A stretch of 64,000 nt of DNA. Origin: Epithemia pelagica (taxonomy: Eukaryota > Bacillariophyta > Bacillariophyceae > Surirellales > Surirellaceae). The position numbers and the translations under genes are program-made. The notes below the pieces were generated by a model. It saw only the letters and a program-made list of their open reading frames with translations. It was not told where the DNA came from and made no database searches. The stretch is taken from contig OX337228.1 of assembly GCA_946965045.2 (NCBI GenBank), positions 2,976,001 to 3,040,000 on the forward strand. Reading direction: 5' to 3'. This document shows, piece after piece, positions 29,387 through 38,429 of this stretch. Every line of letters starts with the position of its first letter. The first letter of the stretch is position 1.

Positions 29387-31786
29387 TCAGCTTGCAGGGT
29401 TTTTGTCGTTTTCGCTTGCAGGGCTGGTTGTGGTCAATCCAGAGGACGGTTGGAGCACTGCTTGGATGGATGACCGCCCCAGAATCTCGTCATTGATATG
29501 TCTCAACTCATTCCAATCGTTCGTACCCACCGATGACAGCGCATGAGATGCAATGAAGTTGGCCGCGACAGCAATCAACAATCCTTCTGGCGTTCGATCC
29601 GTGTAAAAGAAGGCCCCAACCCAACAAGAGGCTTGGACCAAGGTGGATAACAATTGTATAATATAAGCAGTGCACATGATTTTGGATGTACTGGAATGAC
29701 CGAGTTCATGAAGAGCATGGTCCTGGAAATAATCGCGAATATCAGGTTCGACTGGCCGTCCTTCGGGTTGATTGACTTCTGCCTGGTACATAAAATCATC
29801 GTATACCACTAGATCGTCTTTTTTGTATTTCTTGCGAGGATCCCACGGCCCCACGGAATTTCCCATACTACCATCCACTGGTCCCAATAACGCCCACTCG
29901 TTGCTGAAATGGCTACTTATCGCAAAGTAGGTTCGATTCAGATACAGCATTTGTACAACCAACAACAACAAAGGAAGGGTAGCTAAATTCCATAGGTGCC
30001 AAAGAAAAGAGGTAGGATCGCGGATTTGTTTTTCCCAAAAAGGAAACTTGAGGTCAGATCGTGAAGGTGTCAGGAGCCCAGCAGGATATAGATCTTGAGC
30101 CAATCGATGAGGCAGTCGGCGTTCCGTCGACGGCAAGTGCCCTAAAGCTTGCGCCAAATAGTCTGATCTCGGCAACCATCCACAGCAGATCCAAATATCC
30201 AGCAATCGCCATAGTAAGACCATCCGGTTCACGCGTATTCGATTCTCTGTAGCAATAGGACTATGTCGTTCTGTCCATACTCGATGTTGGAGATAGTTGG
30301 ATTCAAGCGACAGGGTTGAAGAAAGCAAAGATGATGAAGCAGCGGATGAAGAGGATGATCCGCCCTTTTTGCCTCCATGATTGTGACCGGATTTACCTCC
30401 TCCAGTACCCACATTTCCGCCGGAATATGATTTGTTCAGTTTGGCATCCAATCTTACATCCTTCGCAACGTTGTTTCCAGCAATCTGATCTGGAATGGGT
30501 GGCATAATACGTGAAAAGAAGGAGACGCAAAGAAAGAAAAGGGTAATGGCTGCCACCACCGAAAATAGTTCAACGAGAGTGATGGGTCGATGTGGTATGT
30601 AGTTTCCAAGTCGTTTGATGCGATTGTCTTCGGATTTCATCTGCGCACTAAAGCCTGCCTGATACAAGGCTGTCGGAGACTGCAACACCGTTGGTTCTGT
30701 GTGGTACAATCGCAATTTCAGGGCCATGGGATACAAGACGATGCAACTCAGTACATTGGGCAATAAAAATTGCAATGTTGGACCATGGACCCATAGTAAT
30801 CCAAGGTAACGTCGTATCCAGTTGTTGCTGTTCGCACCAGCACCCGTGCGGCTACTACCACCACCACTGCTACCAAAGTTCGACCCTCCACGGTTTTTGT
30901 TACTGCCACTGCTCGAATTTGATGGGGTAGAAACATTGGATGCCCAAAAGGGAAACAATCCATTCCACTTTTCGGCCCAACCACTGGACATACTCTGCTT
31001 GTAGCCATGGTGGTGATGATGTAGGTTCCTGCCCGCATTTGTTGGCGACCCTTCGGGTTTTTTGTTGCTTTTATGCGGGGTACTACTGGCAGTGTTGTTG
31101 TCCCGCTGTTCCTCTTGCTCTTGCTGCTGTTGTAAGAGTCGTTGGCGTTGTTCTCGTTCCGATCGTTCCAGGAATCTCATCAACGGTAGCCAGAAACGAA
31201 CTTTCCAAATTTGAAATGGATAGTTAAATGAGTTCGATACTAGACCCACAAAGCTAGATTCGTCCCTTGATACAACCACAACAGGAGGAGTGATCAATGG
31301 CATCGTGTCTCTGTCGCCGTTTAAATCACCAAGGCCTATATTACTGCCCATGATGCCAGCTCCACTGGTACCCATACCACCTCCACCTGACGTCATCATG
31401 TGTAAATGTTGTTGTTGTTGGCGAGAGCTGGCGGACGCCGACGATTGGACAACAAAATATGAAGATGGATGGACGGATCGATCAAAGGTCTGGCCACCGG
31501 TAACATGACTTGTCAGAAAATGCGAGATCCATCCCCTTATGCTTGGAGTCCTTCCCTGCGACGAAGGATCCCATATACACATCAAACGGAACAACCAATA
31601 CTTGGATAGCCACAAAGTGTGTAACAGAAAAAATACATAATCGTTCCACTGTGTCAAGAAATCTTTCTTGTACAATCCCTTCATGCTGCTGGCCGTCAAC
31701 AATTCCAAACAGATCACCAGATACCATTCCAGTTCCAAGTGCTTCGTGCTTGGACCAAACATGTTGTAGAACCACCACTCGTTCAT
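29387..31786 (-). CDS. Large multipass membrane protein with a CBM5/12-like patch
   Basis: A single exon of 799 residues from 'MNEWWFYNMFGPSTKHLELE'; the open frame extends 15 codons upstream but without an ATG. Hydrophobic segments include 'WYLVICLELLTASS', 'FLLPNVLSCIVLYPMALKL', 'LVELFSVVAAITLFFLCVSF', 'WNLATLPLLLLVVQMLYL' and 'IIQLLSTLVQASCWVGAFF', about six or seven in all. Long Ser/Asn/Gly/His-rich loops intervene. Late in the protein, 'WDPRKKYKKDDLVVYDDFMY' resembles the Trp-x-Lys-x-Tyr-x2-Gly/Asp-Asp-x-Val-x-Tyr pattern of carbohydrate-binding modules of the chitin-binding type. I recognise no family for the whole protein. Transport or cell-wall-related functions are both only guesses. 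Confidence 0.75.
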   Translation of the reverse strand: MNEWWFYNMFGPSTKHLELEWYLVICLELLTASSMKGLYKKDFLTQWNDYVFFLLHTLWLSKYWLFRLMCIWDPSSQGRTPSIRGWISHFLTSHVTGGQTFDRSVHPSSYFVVQSSASASSRQQQQHLHMMTSGGGGMGTSGAGIMGSNIGLGDLNGDRDTMPLITPPVVVVSRDESSFVGLVSNSFNYPFQIWKVRFWLPLMRFLERSEREQRQRLLQQQQEQEEQRDNNTASSTPHKSNKKPEGSPTNAGRNLHHHHHGYKQSMSSGWAEKWNGLFPFWASNVSTPSNSSSGSNKNRGGSNFGSSGGGSSRTGAGANSNNWIRRYLGLLWVHGPTLQFLLPNVLSCIVLYPMALKLRLYHTEPTVLQSPTALYQAGFSAQMKSEDNRIKRLGNYIPHRPITLVELFSVVAAITLFFLCVSFFSRIMPPIPDQIAGNNVAKDVRLDAKLNKSYSGGNVGTGGGKSGHNHGGKKGGSSSSSAASSSLLSSTLSLESNYLQHRVWTERHSPIATENRIRVNRMVLLWRLLDIWICCGWLPRSDYLAQALGHLPSTERRLPHRLAQDLYPAGLLTPSRSDLKFPFWEKQIRDPTSFLWHLWNLATLPLLLLVVQMLYLNRTYFAISSHFSNEWALLGPVDGSMGNSVGPWDPRKKYKKDDLVVYDDFMYQAEVNQPEGRPVEPDIRDYFQDHALHELGHSSTSKIMCTAYIIQLLSTLVQASCWVGAFFYTDRTPEGLLIAVAANFIASHALSSVGTNDWNELRHINDEILGRSSIQAVLQPSSGLTTTSPASENDKNPAS

Positions 31787-32190
31787 GATTACGACTCGAT
31801 CTTGCCTTCTTTTGTTCCGCAAACTCCTCACTTGTGTCGGTCTTCATTGTGACAAGCTGAATCCAACGCCACACGTAGCAAAAGGAACAAAAGTGGGGTA
31901 GTCGGTGATCTCTACTCCTAGCTAGCTACCGCTACTAGAGTAGCTACTCCACTCTCGGGTCTCTAGACGAAAACGTTCTCGGACAATGACGAAAAGTAAG
32001 ATCCATATCAATAATGGACATTGCAAGTGCCATACGTAGTCATGTAGAATAGTCATGTAGAATAGTCATGTAGAATAGAGTCTGTAGAAGCGATCACTAT
32101 CGTATCAGCCAAGAAAGCGTTTTACGTTGTTGCCCAATAAGAATTTGGCTATTTCCAAGAAGTAGAAAATACAGAGTACGACACCCTTTG
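31787..32190. repeat. Intergenic stretch with 13-bp tandem repeat and TACTCCTA island
   Basis: A perfect 13-bp unit AGTCATGTAGAAT occurs three times in tandem at 32038-32050, 32051-32063 and 32064-32076. Further in, 31911-31955 is rich in CTAG and TACTCC words and contains TACTCCTA at 31913-31920, one member of the dispersed inverted-repeat family described in the findings. No gene is present. Confidence 0.7.
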
Positions 32191-33357
32191 CTAGTTGGTA
32201 GTGTCAGACGGCTTGGAATCCACAGACCACGACCGAATCATTTTATAAGCCCAAGCCGCCGCCCCAAAGCCGTTGTCAATATTGACAACTCCTACACCAG
32301 GGCTGCAGCTATTCAGCATGGTCAACAGGGCGCTGACGCCACCAAAGGAGGCTCCATATCCGATACTGGTAGGAACGGCCATGACGGGTGTTGACACCAA
32401 GCCTCCCACGACACTCGGCAACGCTCCATCCATACCGGCGCAAACAATGACACAGCGGACCGATTCATGACGGAGCTTTGGCAAGGCCGTCAAAATGCGA
32501 TGCAATCCAGCAACGCCGGCATCGTAGACGCGATCGACGGCGACGGGGGGACTTTGACATGCTTCCAAAACCACTGCTACTTCTTCCGCCACAGCAATGT
32601 CCGTCGTACCGGCCGTCACAACCACCACACGATGCATCTCATTGTCCGTGTTTGGGGGTGAGCTCGGTGTTATCTTTGCCATGTCCCCTTTTGGAACCAT
32701 TCGCAAGACTCTTGAATGCGCATCGTACGACAGCGTTCCATATTCCAGAGGAGGGAGTCGTGAAATTTCTTCATATTGTTGAGTCGTAACTCTAATTGGT
32801 ATTCAGAAAAGACATATAAGACACCCTTTTGTTTGTTTGTTTGTTAATGGTGGAGGTAGGGAACACGCTCTTATCAACACTTACCGTGTTGCCAAAATGG
32901 CAGAATCGCGTGATGAGGAGTCAGGTTCTTTACCTGCTTCTGGATTAAACAATGTATTGTGTTTGGCCATGTGATCCAGAATGGCATGGACCTGTTCCGC
33001 AGTCTTATCTTGTGCAAAAATAACTTCTGGGAATCCAGTTCGTTTGGATCGGCCATGATCAATCTTGGCAAAGGATTGAACGAGATTCCAATCCGTTGGT
33101 GTTTTCTCGGATGATTGGTCGGTTCCAAGCCGTTGTTGCATTTGCGTAGACGCGTCATGGGGAGAAAGTTTTCCCTGAGACACTAGTTCGAGGATTTCCT
33201 CCAGAGATGATAATGATGATGATGATGACGAGAATGACGGAAAGGTTCGGTCGCCTCCAACAGGTCGTCCTCTTCGAAAAGCCGGTGTGTTTTGTACCCA
33301 CGGAGCAGCCCTGCACGACCTCGACAGACTTGAAATCAAATTGCGGCCAACTACCAT
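32191..33357 (-). CDS. larB: LarB-like protein (nickel-pincer nucleotide pathway, PurE fold), probable mitochondrial (2 exons)
   Basis: Exons are complement(32885..33357) and complement(32191..32791), with a 93-bp GTAAGT...TTAG intron containing four TTTG units, giving 357 residues. An in-frame Met 36 codons upstream (33465) is possible, but '[20 protein letters not shown]' looks like a mitochondrial presequence. The LarB N-terminal domain is recognisable at '[19 protein letters not shown]', and the PurE-like domain at '[20 protein letters not shown]', '[12 protein letters not shown]', '[20 protein letters not shown]', '[20 protein letters not shown]' and '[11 protein letters not shown]'. Bacterial LarB carboxylates and hydrolyses nicotinic acid adenine dinucleotide, the first step to the nickel-pincer cofactor of lactate racemase. 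LarC and LarE are not in this window. The role in the host is unknown. Confidence 0.9.
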
Positions 33358-33665
33358 TGTTACGACCACTCCTTGCTGATATATATTATAAATGAAAGGA
33401 GAACTTAGGATCCCTTGATTTCTCGGTTGTTCTAGTGGTGGCAATTGGGACAATCCGAAATCCACGAAGAAGAGGGGAAATGACGTGAGTGCGTCCTTTG
33501 CGACTGAAACGAAAGTTCGCGAGTTGAGCAGACCACCTTTTGCTGTGAGTCGTGAAGGGACTAAGAATTTTGAAATTCAAAATTCAAATATATCCAGATC
33601 TGCCCGACCATCACCATCCATCACTCAACAATAGAAGATTTGTCGTTGGAAAAGGACATGGGACA
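33358..33665. promoter_or_regulatory. Divergent promoter of larB and rbfA
   Basis: About 308 bp between the chosen start codons. It contains a CRE-like TGACGTGA at about 33480. Both genes have in-frame Met codons inside this region that I regard as less likely starts. Confidence 0.4.
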
Positions 33666-34733
33666 ATGAGGAAACAGAGACTGGATCCTACCTTTTCTAC
33701 GCTTGTGAATACATCGATATTGTTGTGGGTGTCCTTCTTGACGCTTTCGGACCAAAACAATGTCGTCTTCGCACATGCCTTTCCATTGATGACGCCCAGC
33801 GCTCTCAAGACGACTACGACAGCGACATCCACGACATGTGGTACTTCACTGGTCTCATTGCATGCCATCATGTCGCGCCGTCGCCGGCCTTCTCGTGCAA
33901 GTGGGGGTGGTGCTCGTGGTCAGGATGAATTTCGGTCGAAACGTCAAGAACGAGTGGGACAATTGGTGCGAACCGAGTTGTCTCGTATCTTGCATACGGG
34001 GAATATCAAAGGCGACGTGACAGGTCACTTGGAAGCCGATTTACGGCAACGGATCAGTGTAGTGTCGGCTGACGTATCACCGGATTTACGACAAGCACGG
34101 ATCGCAGTTAGTATTCGAACACCCATGACTCGTCAGACTCAACAAACACTCTTTGGTCTACAAGAAGAAGAAGAAGAAGTTGATAATGATGTTGATGAAG
34201 GGCAAAGTGATAAGGAACCGATAGATCCGGCTGGTGCTTCATCGTCGTTGTCAAACGACAACGAGGTTGATCTGGACAGTGATGCACTGTATAATGATCA
34301 AGAAGACGAAAATGATGACATGTCATCGATGGATATGGATCCCACTGCTTCTGCAGTGTCATCGTCCTTTGCAGTGGACAAGCGTCGGGCATATTCCTGG
34401 TTGGTGAAGAATACCAAACCGATTCGTCATACATTGGCCCAACGAATGAGTCATTTGAAAACGTGTCCCAATCTGTCCTTTACGCAAGTCGATGTCGCTG
34501 CCGCCGTGGATGTTATGTACTTGATTGATCAAATTTCGGCCAAAGGTGCCAAACGACAATCGATTGACTGGTTGGATGGAGCACCCGTGGAGCCCAAGAG
34601 AACCAAAACGAAGAGCAGTGAAAGTGGCGACGACGACTTTGATGAGGATGATGATGACGACGACTTTCTGTTCATGGGAGATGATGATGATGACGACGAT
34701 TGGGTGGATGAAGACAAGGCGTACTTCTCATGA
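33666..34733 (+). CDS. rbfA: Plastid ribosome-binding factor A (RbfA)
   Basis: 355 residues from the Met at 33666; a further 38 codons are open upstream but would precede the signal peptide. The leader has a hydrophobic segment ('STLVNTSILLWVSFLTL') and ends 'VVFAHAFPLM', an ASAFAP-type Ala/Phe junction, predicting plastid import. The RbfA domain starts 'RSKRQERVGQLVRTELSRIL', continues 'ISVVSADVSPDLRQARIAVS', and resumes after an acidic insert of about 75 residues with 'RAYSWLVKNTKPIRHTLAQR' and 'CPNLSFTQVD'. RbfA binds the 30S subunit and helps 16S rRNA maturation and cold adaptation. The acidic insert and Asp-rich tail are not found in bacterial RbfA. Confidence 0.9.
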   Translation: MRKQRLDPTFSTLVNTSILLWVSFLTLSDQNNVVFAHAFPLMTPSALKTTTTATSTTCGTSLVSLHAIMSRRRRPSRASGGGARGQDEFRSKRQERVGQLVRTELSRILHTGNIKGDVTGHLEADLRQRISVVSADVSPDLRQARIAVSIRTPMTRQTQQTLFGLQEEEEEVDNDVDEGQSDKEPIDPAGASSSLSNDNEVDLDSDALYNDQEDENDDMSSMDMDPTASAVSSSFAVDKRRAYSWLVKNTKPIRHTLAQRMSHLKTCPNLSFTQVDVAAAVDVMYLIDQISAKGAKRQSIDWLDGAPVEPKRTKTKSSESGDDDFDEDDDDDDFLFMGDDDDDDDWVDEDKAYFS

Positions 34734-34816
34734 AATGGTTAAGTTTAGAGTTTTGTCTTGTACATAGAAAATGTGCGCTCCAATATAAGATGTTCAGTAT
34801 TATTCTTAAGCAAGTC

Positions 34817-35800
34817 TTAGGTAGCCATGGCGTTGTTCCTTTCTTCGGCATATTGATAATGCAAGTCATTGACATCAATGGCATGAATGACTTCCCATCC
34901 ACCTTGCTTCACATGATACAAGTTGTTGATACCTCCAGACGACGCATCGCGGAAGGTAGCATGATAAATCGCCCGTGTGCCCAACTCAATGGCTTCTTCC
35001 AAGGTCATATCTTCGCGATAATAAGTGTCCAACACTCCGTAGGCATAGGTCGATCCACTGCCAACCGAAAAGTATTTGCCCTTTAGACGGGTCCCTTCAT
35101 TATCCACGTAGTAAATATGAGGCCCTGTTTCATCCCATCCAGTAACCATGGTCCCCATCGACAACCCATATCCACGGTACGATGACATAACATTGGCCAA
35201 CAGCTTAGAAGCACCGGCTACGGAAATACGACGACCATTGCGCAATTCGTACAACCGACATTCCATACCAAGATTTCGTTCCCAAAACGAGCAGTCGGCG
35301 GCACCACCTGCCATGGTGCCCAACAAGAAGGGATTGATTTCAATAATCTTTTTCACCGTACCAGACGAAATGTAGTTTCCCTGCGTGGCACGAGAATCGA
35401 CCGAAACAATAATCCCGCCATTGAATTTGAATGCCAATGTTGTGGTTCCTTTGGCAAATTTCACATCTTGTTGCGCATCGGCCGTCCCACACGCAGAGGC
35501 AAAGTTTGTTCGACAGTAAAGAGCAGGCTAATAAAAGAGAACAATGAGGGAAGATGAACAGATGAAAACAACTCACGCAAAATATGAATGCATGATCGAT
35601 AGTGTGGCGTTTCGCAAACTTACGTCTGGGACATTGGGTACATCGAATTGCCCTGGTCGTCCAAAAGTGAGAGTAGGAATGTGCTCTTGCAAGGCATCAT
35701 CATTTTCCAGCATCGGGGTCACCTTTCTCCGGCTTCCCACGTTCAACACATCTCTACCAATTGTAAATGGTTGTCCACCACAGCCTAATTGCAAAGCCAT
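34817..35800 (-). CDS. PSMB5: 20S proteasome subunit beta type-5 (2 exons)
   Basis: Exons are complement(35624..35800) and complement(34817..35527), with a 96-bp GTAAGT...ATTAG intron, giving 295 residues. The propeptide of about 86 residues ends 'FAKG' before the mature N-terminus '[20 protein letters not shown]', where the first Thr (residue 87) is the nucleophile. Later motifs are '[17 protein letters not shown]', '[20 protein letters not shown]' and '[15 protein letters not shown]'. Beta5 carries the chymotrypsin-like activity of the proteasome in cytosol and nucleus and is made as a self-cleaving precursor. Length and all catalytic residues (Thr1, Asp17, Lys33-region) fit the family. It is convergent with rbfA. 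Confidence 0.95.
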
Positions 35801-36941
35801 TTTACAGTCAATCTCGTTTTGGTTGTTTCCGAAAACTCAACCAAGTGTCTTTTCTATGCCCTCTTGTCTTTGTTGAAATGCTTGCCGGTATGCCAAGCTA
35901 TGATGAGCTCTTTTTTTCCGCAGAGGCCAATTGGAAGCATGAAGACAACAGACAACCGAAAGATCACGAAAGATCTTGGACGATGGAAGCTAGGGTGTAC
36001 ATGTTGTCTTAAAGAAGTGCCGGGCTCTGGCTAGAATACTTGGCGTTAAAGGCCACTACCAAAACTATGGAAACCTTAGCAATACAAGCCGAAGGCTACA
36101 ATAGCACGAATTCTCCTAGGCCTACCAAGCATAGTGAGGCCCCTAGAGACGAAGATGAACGGCCCGCACAATATATGTACACACTAGTAGATGAGGTCCA
36201 GTATACCATTAGATTACGACAACAGATGCCTTGTCAATCGAGTTGAGAGAGCCTTGAGCTCAACTCCACCACCATCAATCCCGTCAGCTCCACCAACATG
36301 CATTGGTTCAAAACCAACGCTTCCTATCGAGGCAAAACCAACCACCAATTACAATAGAGAAATGATAAGCTTAACAACAGTGTCTGTAGCACCCTCTCTT
36401 GTTGCTTGTCGTAATTCATCTGCAAAACATTCTACAGTAACCAAAAAAGAACAGAATTGAGCACACCTGCAATTTTCTTCTTTTAGAAAGAATCAATCAA
36501 AGCTGGGACGAGGCCTCATTCAAGCCGCAAAGGTTCTCCTCAATCGCAATCAGACGGTAATTCCAATATGTAATGCATTAATCCTCAGCCTCTCCTCCGG
36601 TACCTCTTGAGGTTCTTGCTCTTGCGGACCATATGTACTCACCTGCTATTGTACTTAGCTCGACACCTCTGCCCTCTAGTGTGTGCAAATTTTGCGTGTG
36701 TGAGTGAGTAAAACAGAAGACAAGGACACCACCGACCCTATAAAATGTACAAGATACACAATCCTCTCCTTCCAAAATCCTTCCATGTCTTCCGTTTTGC
36801 GCATTTGTTTGTTTGTTTGTTTGTTTGTGTGTGTATGTGTGAGTCTCTATTTCCCCAATTGTATCGACCAGGACATCTTGGCCTCCCCATTGCCACAATC
36901 CGCAACTTTGCTCAACTTTTATTCTCCTTCCCAGTGTTTTG
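35801..36941. other. 1.1-kb intergenic region with TTTG microsatellite
   Basis: It lies upstream of the proteasome gene and downstream of NF-YB. Six TTTG units occupy 36804-36827 and run into a TG-rich tail. Open frames here are short and low in quality. I see no RNA gene. Confidence 0.5.
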
Positions 36942-37483
36942 TTACTCTTGCGGTGCGGCATGTCCACGGGGATTGGAGGATCGAATCGCTTCTCGATATT
37001 TGGTGAGGTAAATTTTGAGTGGTTCAACATACTTGTCGAATCCGAGAGTCGACATAGCCCAAAGCAAATCATCTCCGTTAATGGTTTTGCGCTTTTCTTG
37101 TAAACACTTATCGGAGGCTTCGGATGTAATAAAGGATATAAATTCCGAGACGCATTCTTGAAAGGTTTCCTTTGAATCTTTGGCAATCTTGGCATTCTCG
37201 GGCAAGGCATTTTTCATAATGCGGGCAATGTTGGCCACAGGAAGGTAGCGATCCTACCCGAAATGAAAAGGAGAACCAGAAACACGATCGCAAGAGGGTG
37301 GATGAAATGCCATGAAGTAAAAATGGTTGAGAGGAGATATTCTCACCACCCTTTCTCCTGAGGAAATTCTCCCTATTTTGTATTTACCTGCTCTCGAATC
37401 TCCTCATATTCATCTCCCGGTTGCTGGCCTGGTTGGGAAGTAGCGGCCTCGTCGGGTTGCTGCTGGGCTTGTTCGGATGACAT
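36942..37483 (-). CDS. NFYB: NF-YB/HAP3 histone-fold CCAAT-binding subunit (2 exons)
   Basis: Exons are complement(37388..37483) and complement(36942..37253), with a 134-bp GTAAAT...GGTAG intron, giving 135 residues. After a short Gln/Pro-rich start, the conserved core begins exactly at the junction: '[20 protein letters not shown]', then '[20 protein letters not shown]', '[20 protein letters not shown]' and '[20 protein letters not shown]'. These match the LEC1/NF-YB histone fold nearly residue by residue. It pairs with NF-YC and NF-YA to bind CCAAT boxes in the nucleus. The Asp of 'IARIMK...' context and the '[17 protein letters not shown]' block identify NF-YB rather than NF-YC or Dr1. Confidence 0.95.
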
Positions 37484-37697
37484 GGTGGGTGTGAGCAACG
37501 CACAACTTGCGGCTTGCGACAGAAAAATGCTCTAAACTCCTTCCACGTGTAAGTCTGACGCATGGCCGTCGCACGAAGCATCCATCGTTCCTCCATTGAT
37601 GGGATGCAGATTGCTTTGTCTCCTTCTCGTCTGCGATGATACTGCTCGGAATTTAAGTTTTTTTCCTTTGGTACAATAGTCAAGTCCCCTTGAAAGA

Positions 37698-38141
37698 ATG
37701 AGTGCTGCCGCTGCGGCGACAAGTGGTTCGTCGGCTTCTGCCGTTCGAAGTGTGTATCGCGAGTTGTTTCACATGATTCGTAACATGAAAACACCTCAGG
37801 AACGGAGCAAGGCATTGCAGGAATTGCGAACCTCTTTTCGGGACACGAGTTCGACATTGACGGTGGAAGAACGATTGAAAAAGGCGCAAGATCGGGCCTC
37901 CTTTCTTCGTATCACCATGCCACAACATGGCAAACGACTGCGTGGCGATAACAGTGGAACTTGGGTGTACCGAGAAGGGGAGAAATTACAAAATGTGAAT
38001 GGTACCTTGCGAGATTCGAATGGCCGTGTACATACAAATTGGGATGGCAGCAATTTGGACCCTTGTAGTGTGAAGCGACACAAACATAGTCTCAAACGAG
38101 CTGGATTTGTCAACAATGCACATGCCAAGGGAATTTTCTAA
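37698..38141 (+). CDS. LYR-motif (LYRM/complex 1 LYR) protein
   Basis: A single exon of 147 residues. After an Ala/Ser-rich start it shows 'VRSVYRELFHMIRNM', the Leu/Val-Tyr-Arg motif of the small helical LYRM family. 'SSTLTVEERLKKAQDRASFL' and 'RITMP' follow, typical of the second and third helices with a conserved Phe. LYRM proteins bind acyl carrier protein in mitochondria and help assemble iron-sulphur proteins or respiratory complexes. The C-terminal 60 residues ('GTWVYREGEKLQN...') are an extension I do not recognise. It lies 214 bp from NF-YB in divergent orientation. The specific LYRM member is not assignable. Confidence 0.75.
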   Translation: MSAAAAATSGSSASAVRSVYRELFHMIRNMKTPQERSKALQELRTSFRDTSSTLTVEERLKKAQDRASFLRITMPQHGKRLRGDNSGTWVYREGEKLQNVNGTLRDSNGRVHTNWDGSNLDPCSVKRHKHSLKRAGFVNNAHAKGIF

Positions 38142-38429
38142 CTGAAGGGCAACATGCATTATAGTAAGGGGAAACGTTTGTGTTTTGAACCAGGTGCAAC
38201 CCATACCACCAAAGTATCAAAGACAGCGAACTTCTTCTTCGGTCGTGGGTGACCTGCCAGATCCGTTATGTCACAGTATGATGTACTTTCTCCTTGATTT
38301 AGCGTTTGCCTGCGGTAGTTTTCGACGTATTACGGATAGTTAAGTTTCTCCTTTTAGAACCACACATGAAGAGAGCACACAAATGTGTCTTGGTACACTC
38401 TAACCTCAAAGTAACATAGTAGCCTTACG

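Noticed and set aside
31787..31831. GTG start for the large membrane protein
   Set aside because: A nuclear gene would use ATG; the Met at 31786 is close and followed by plausible sequence.
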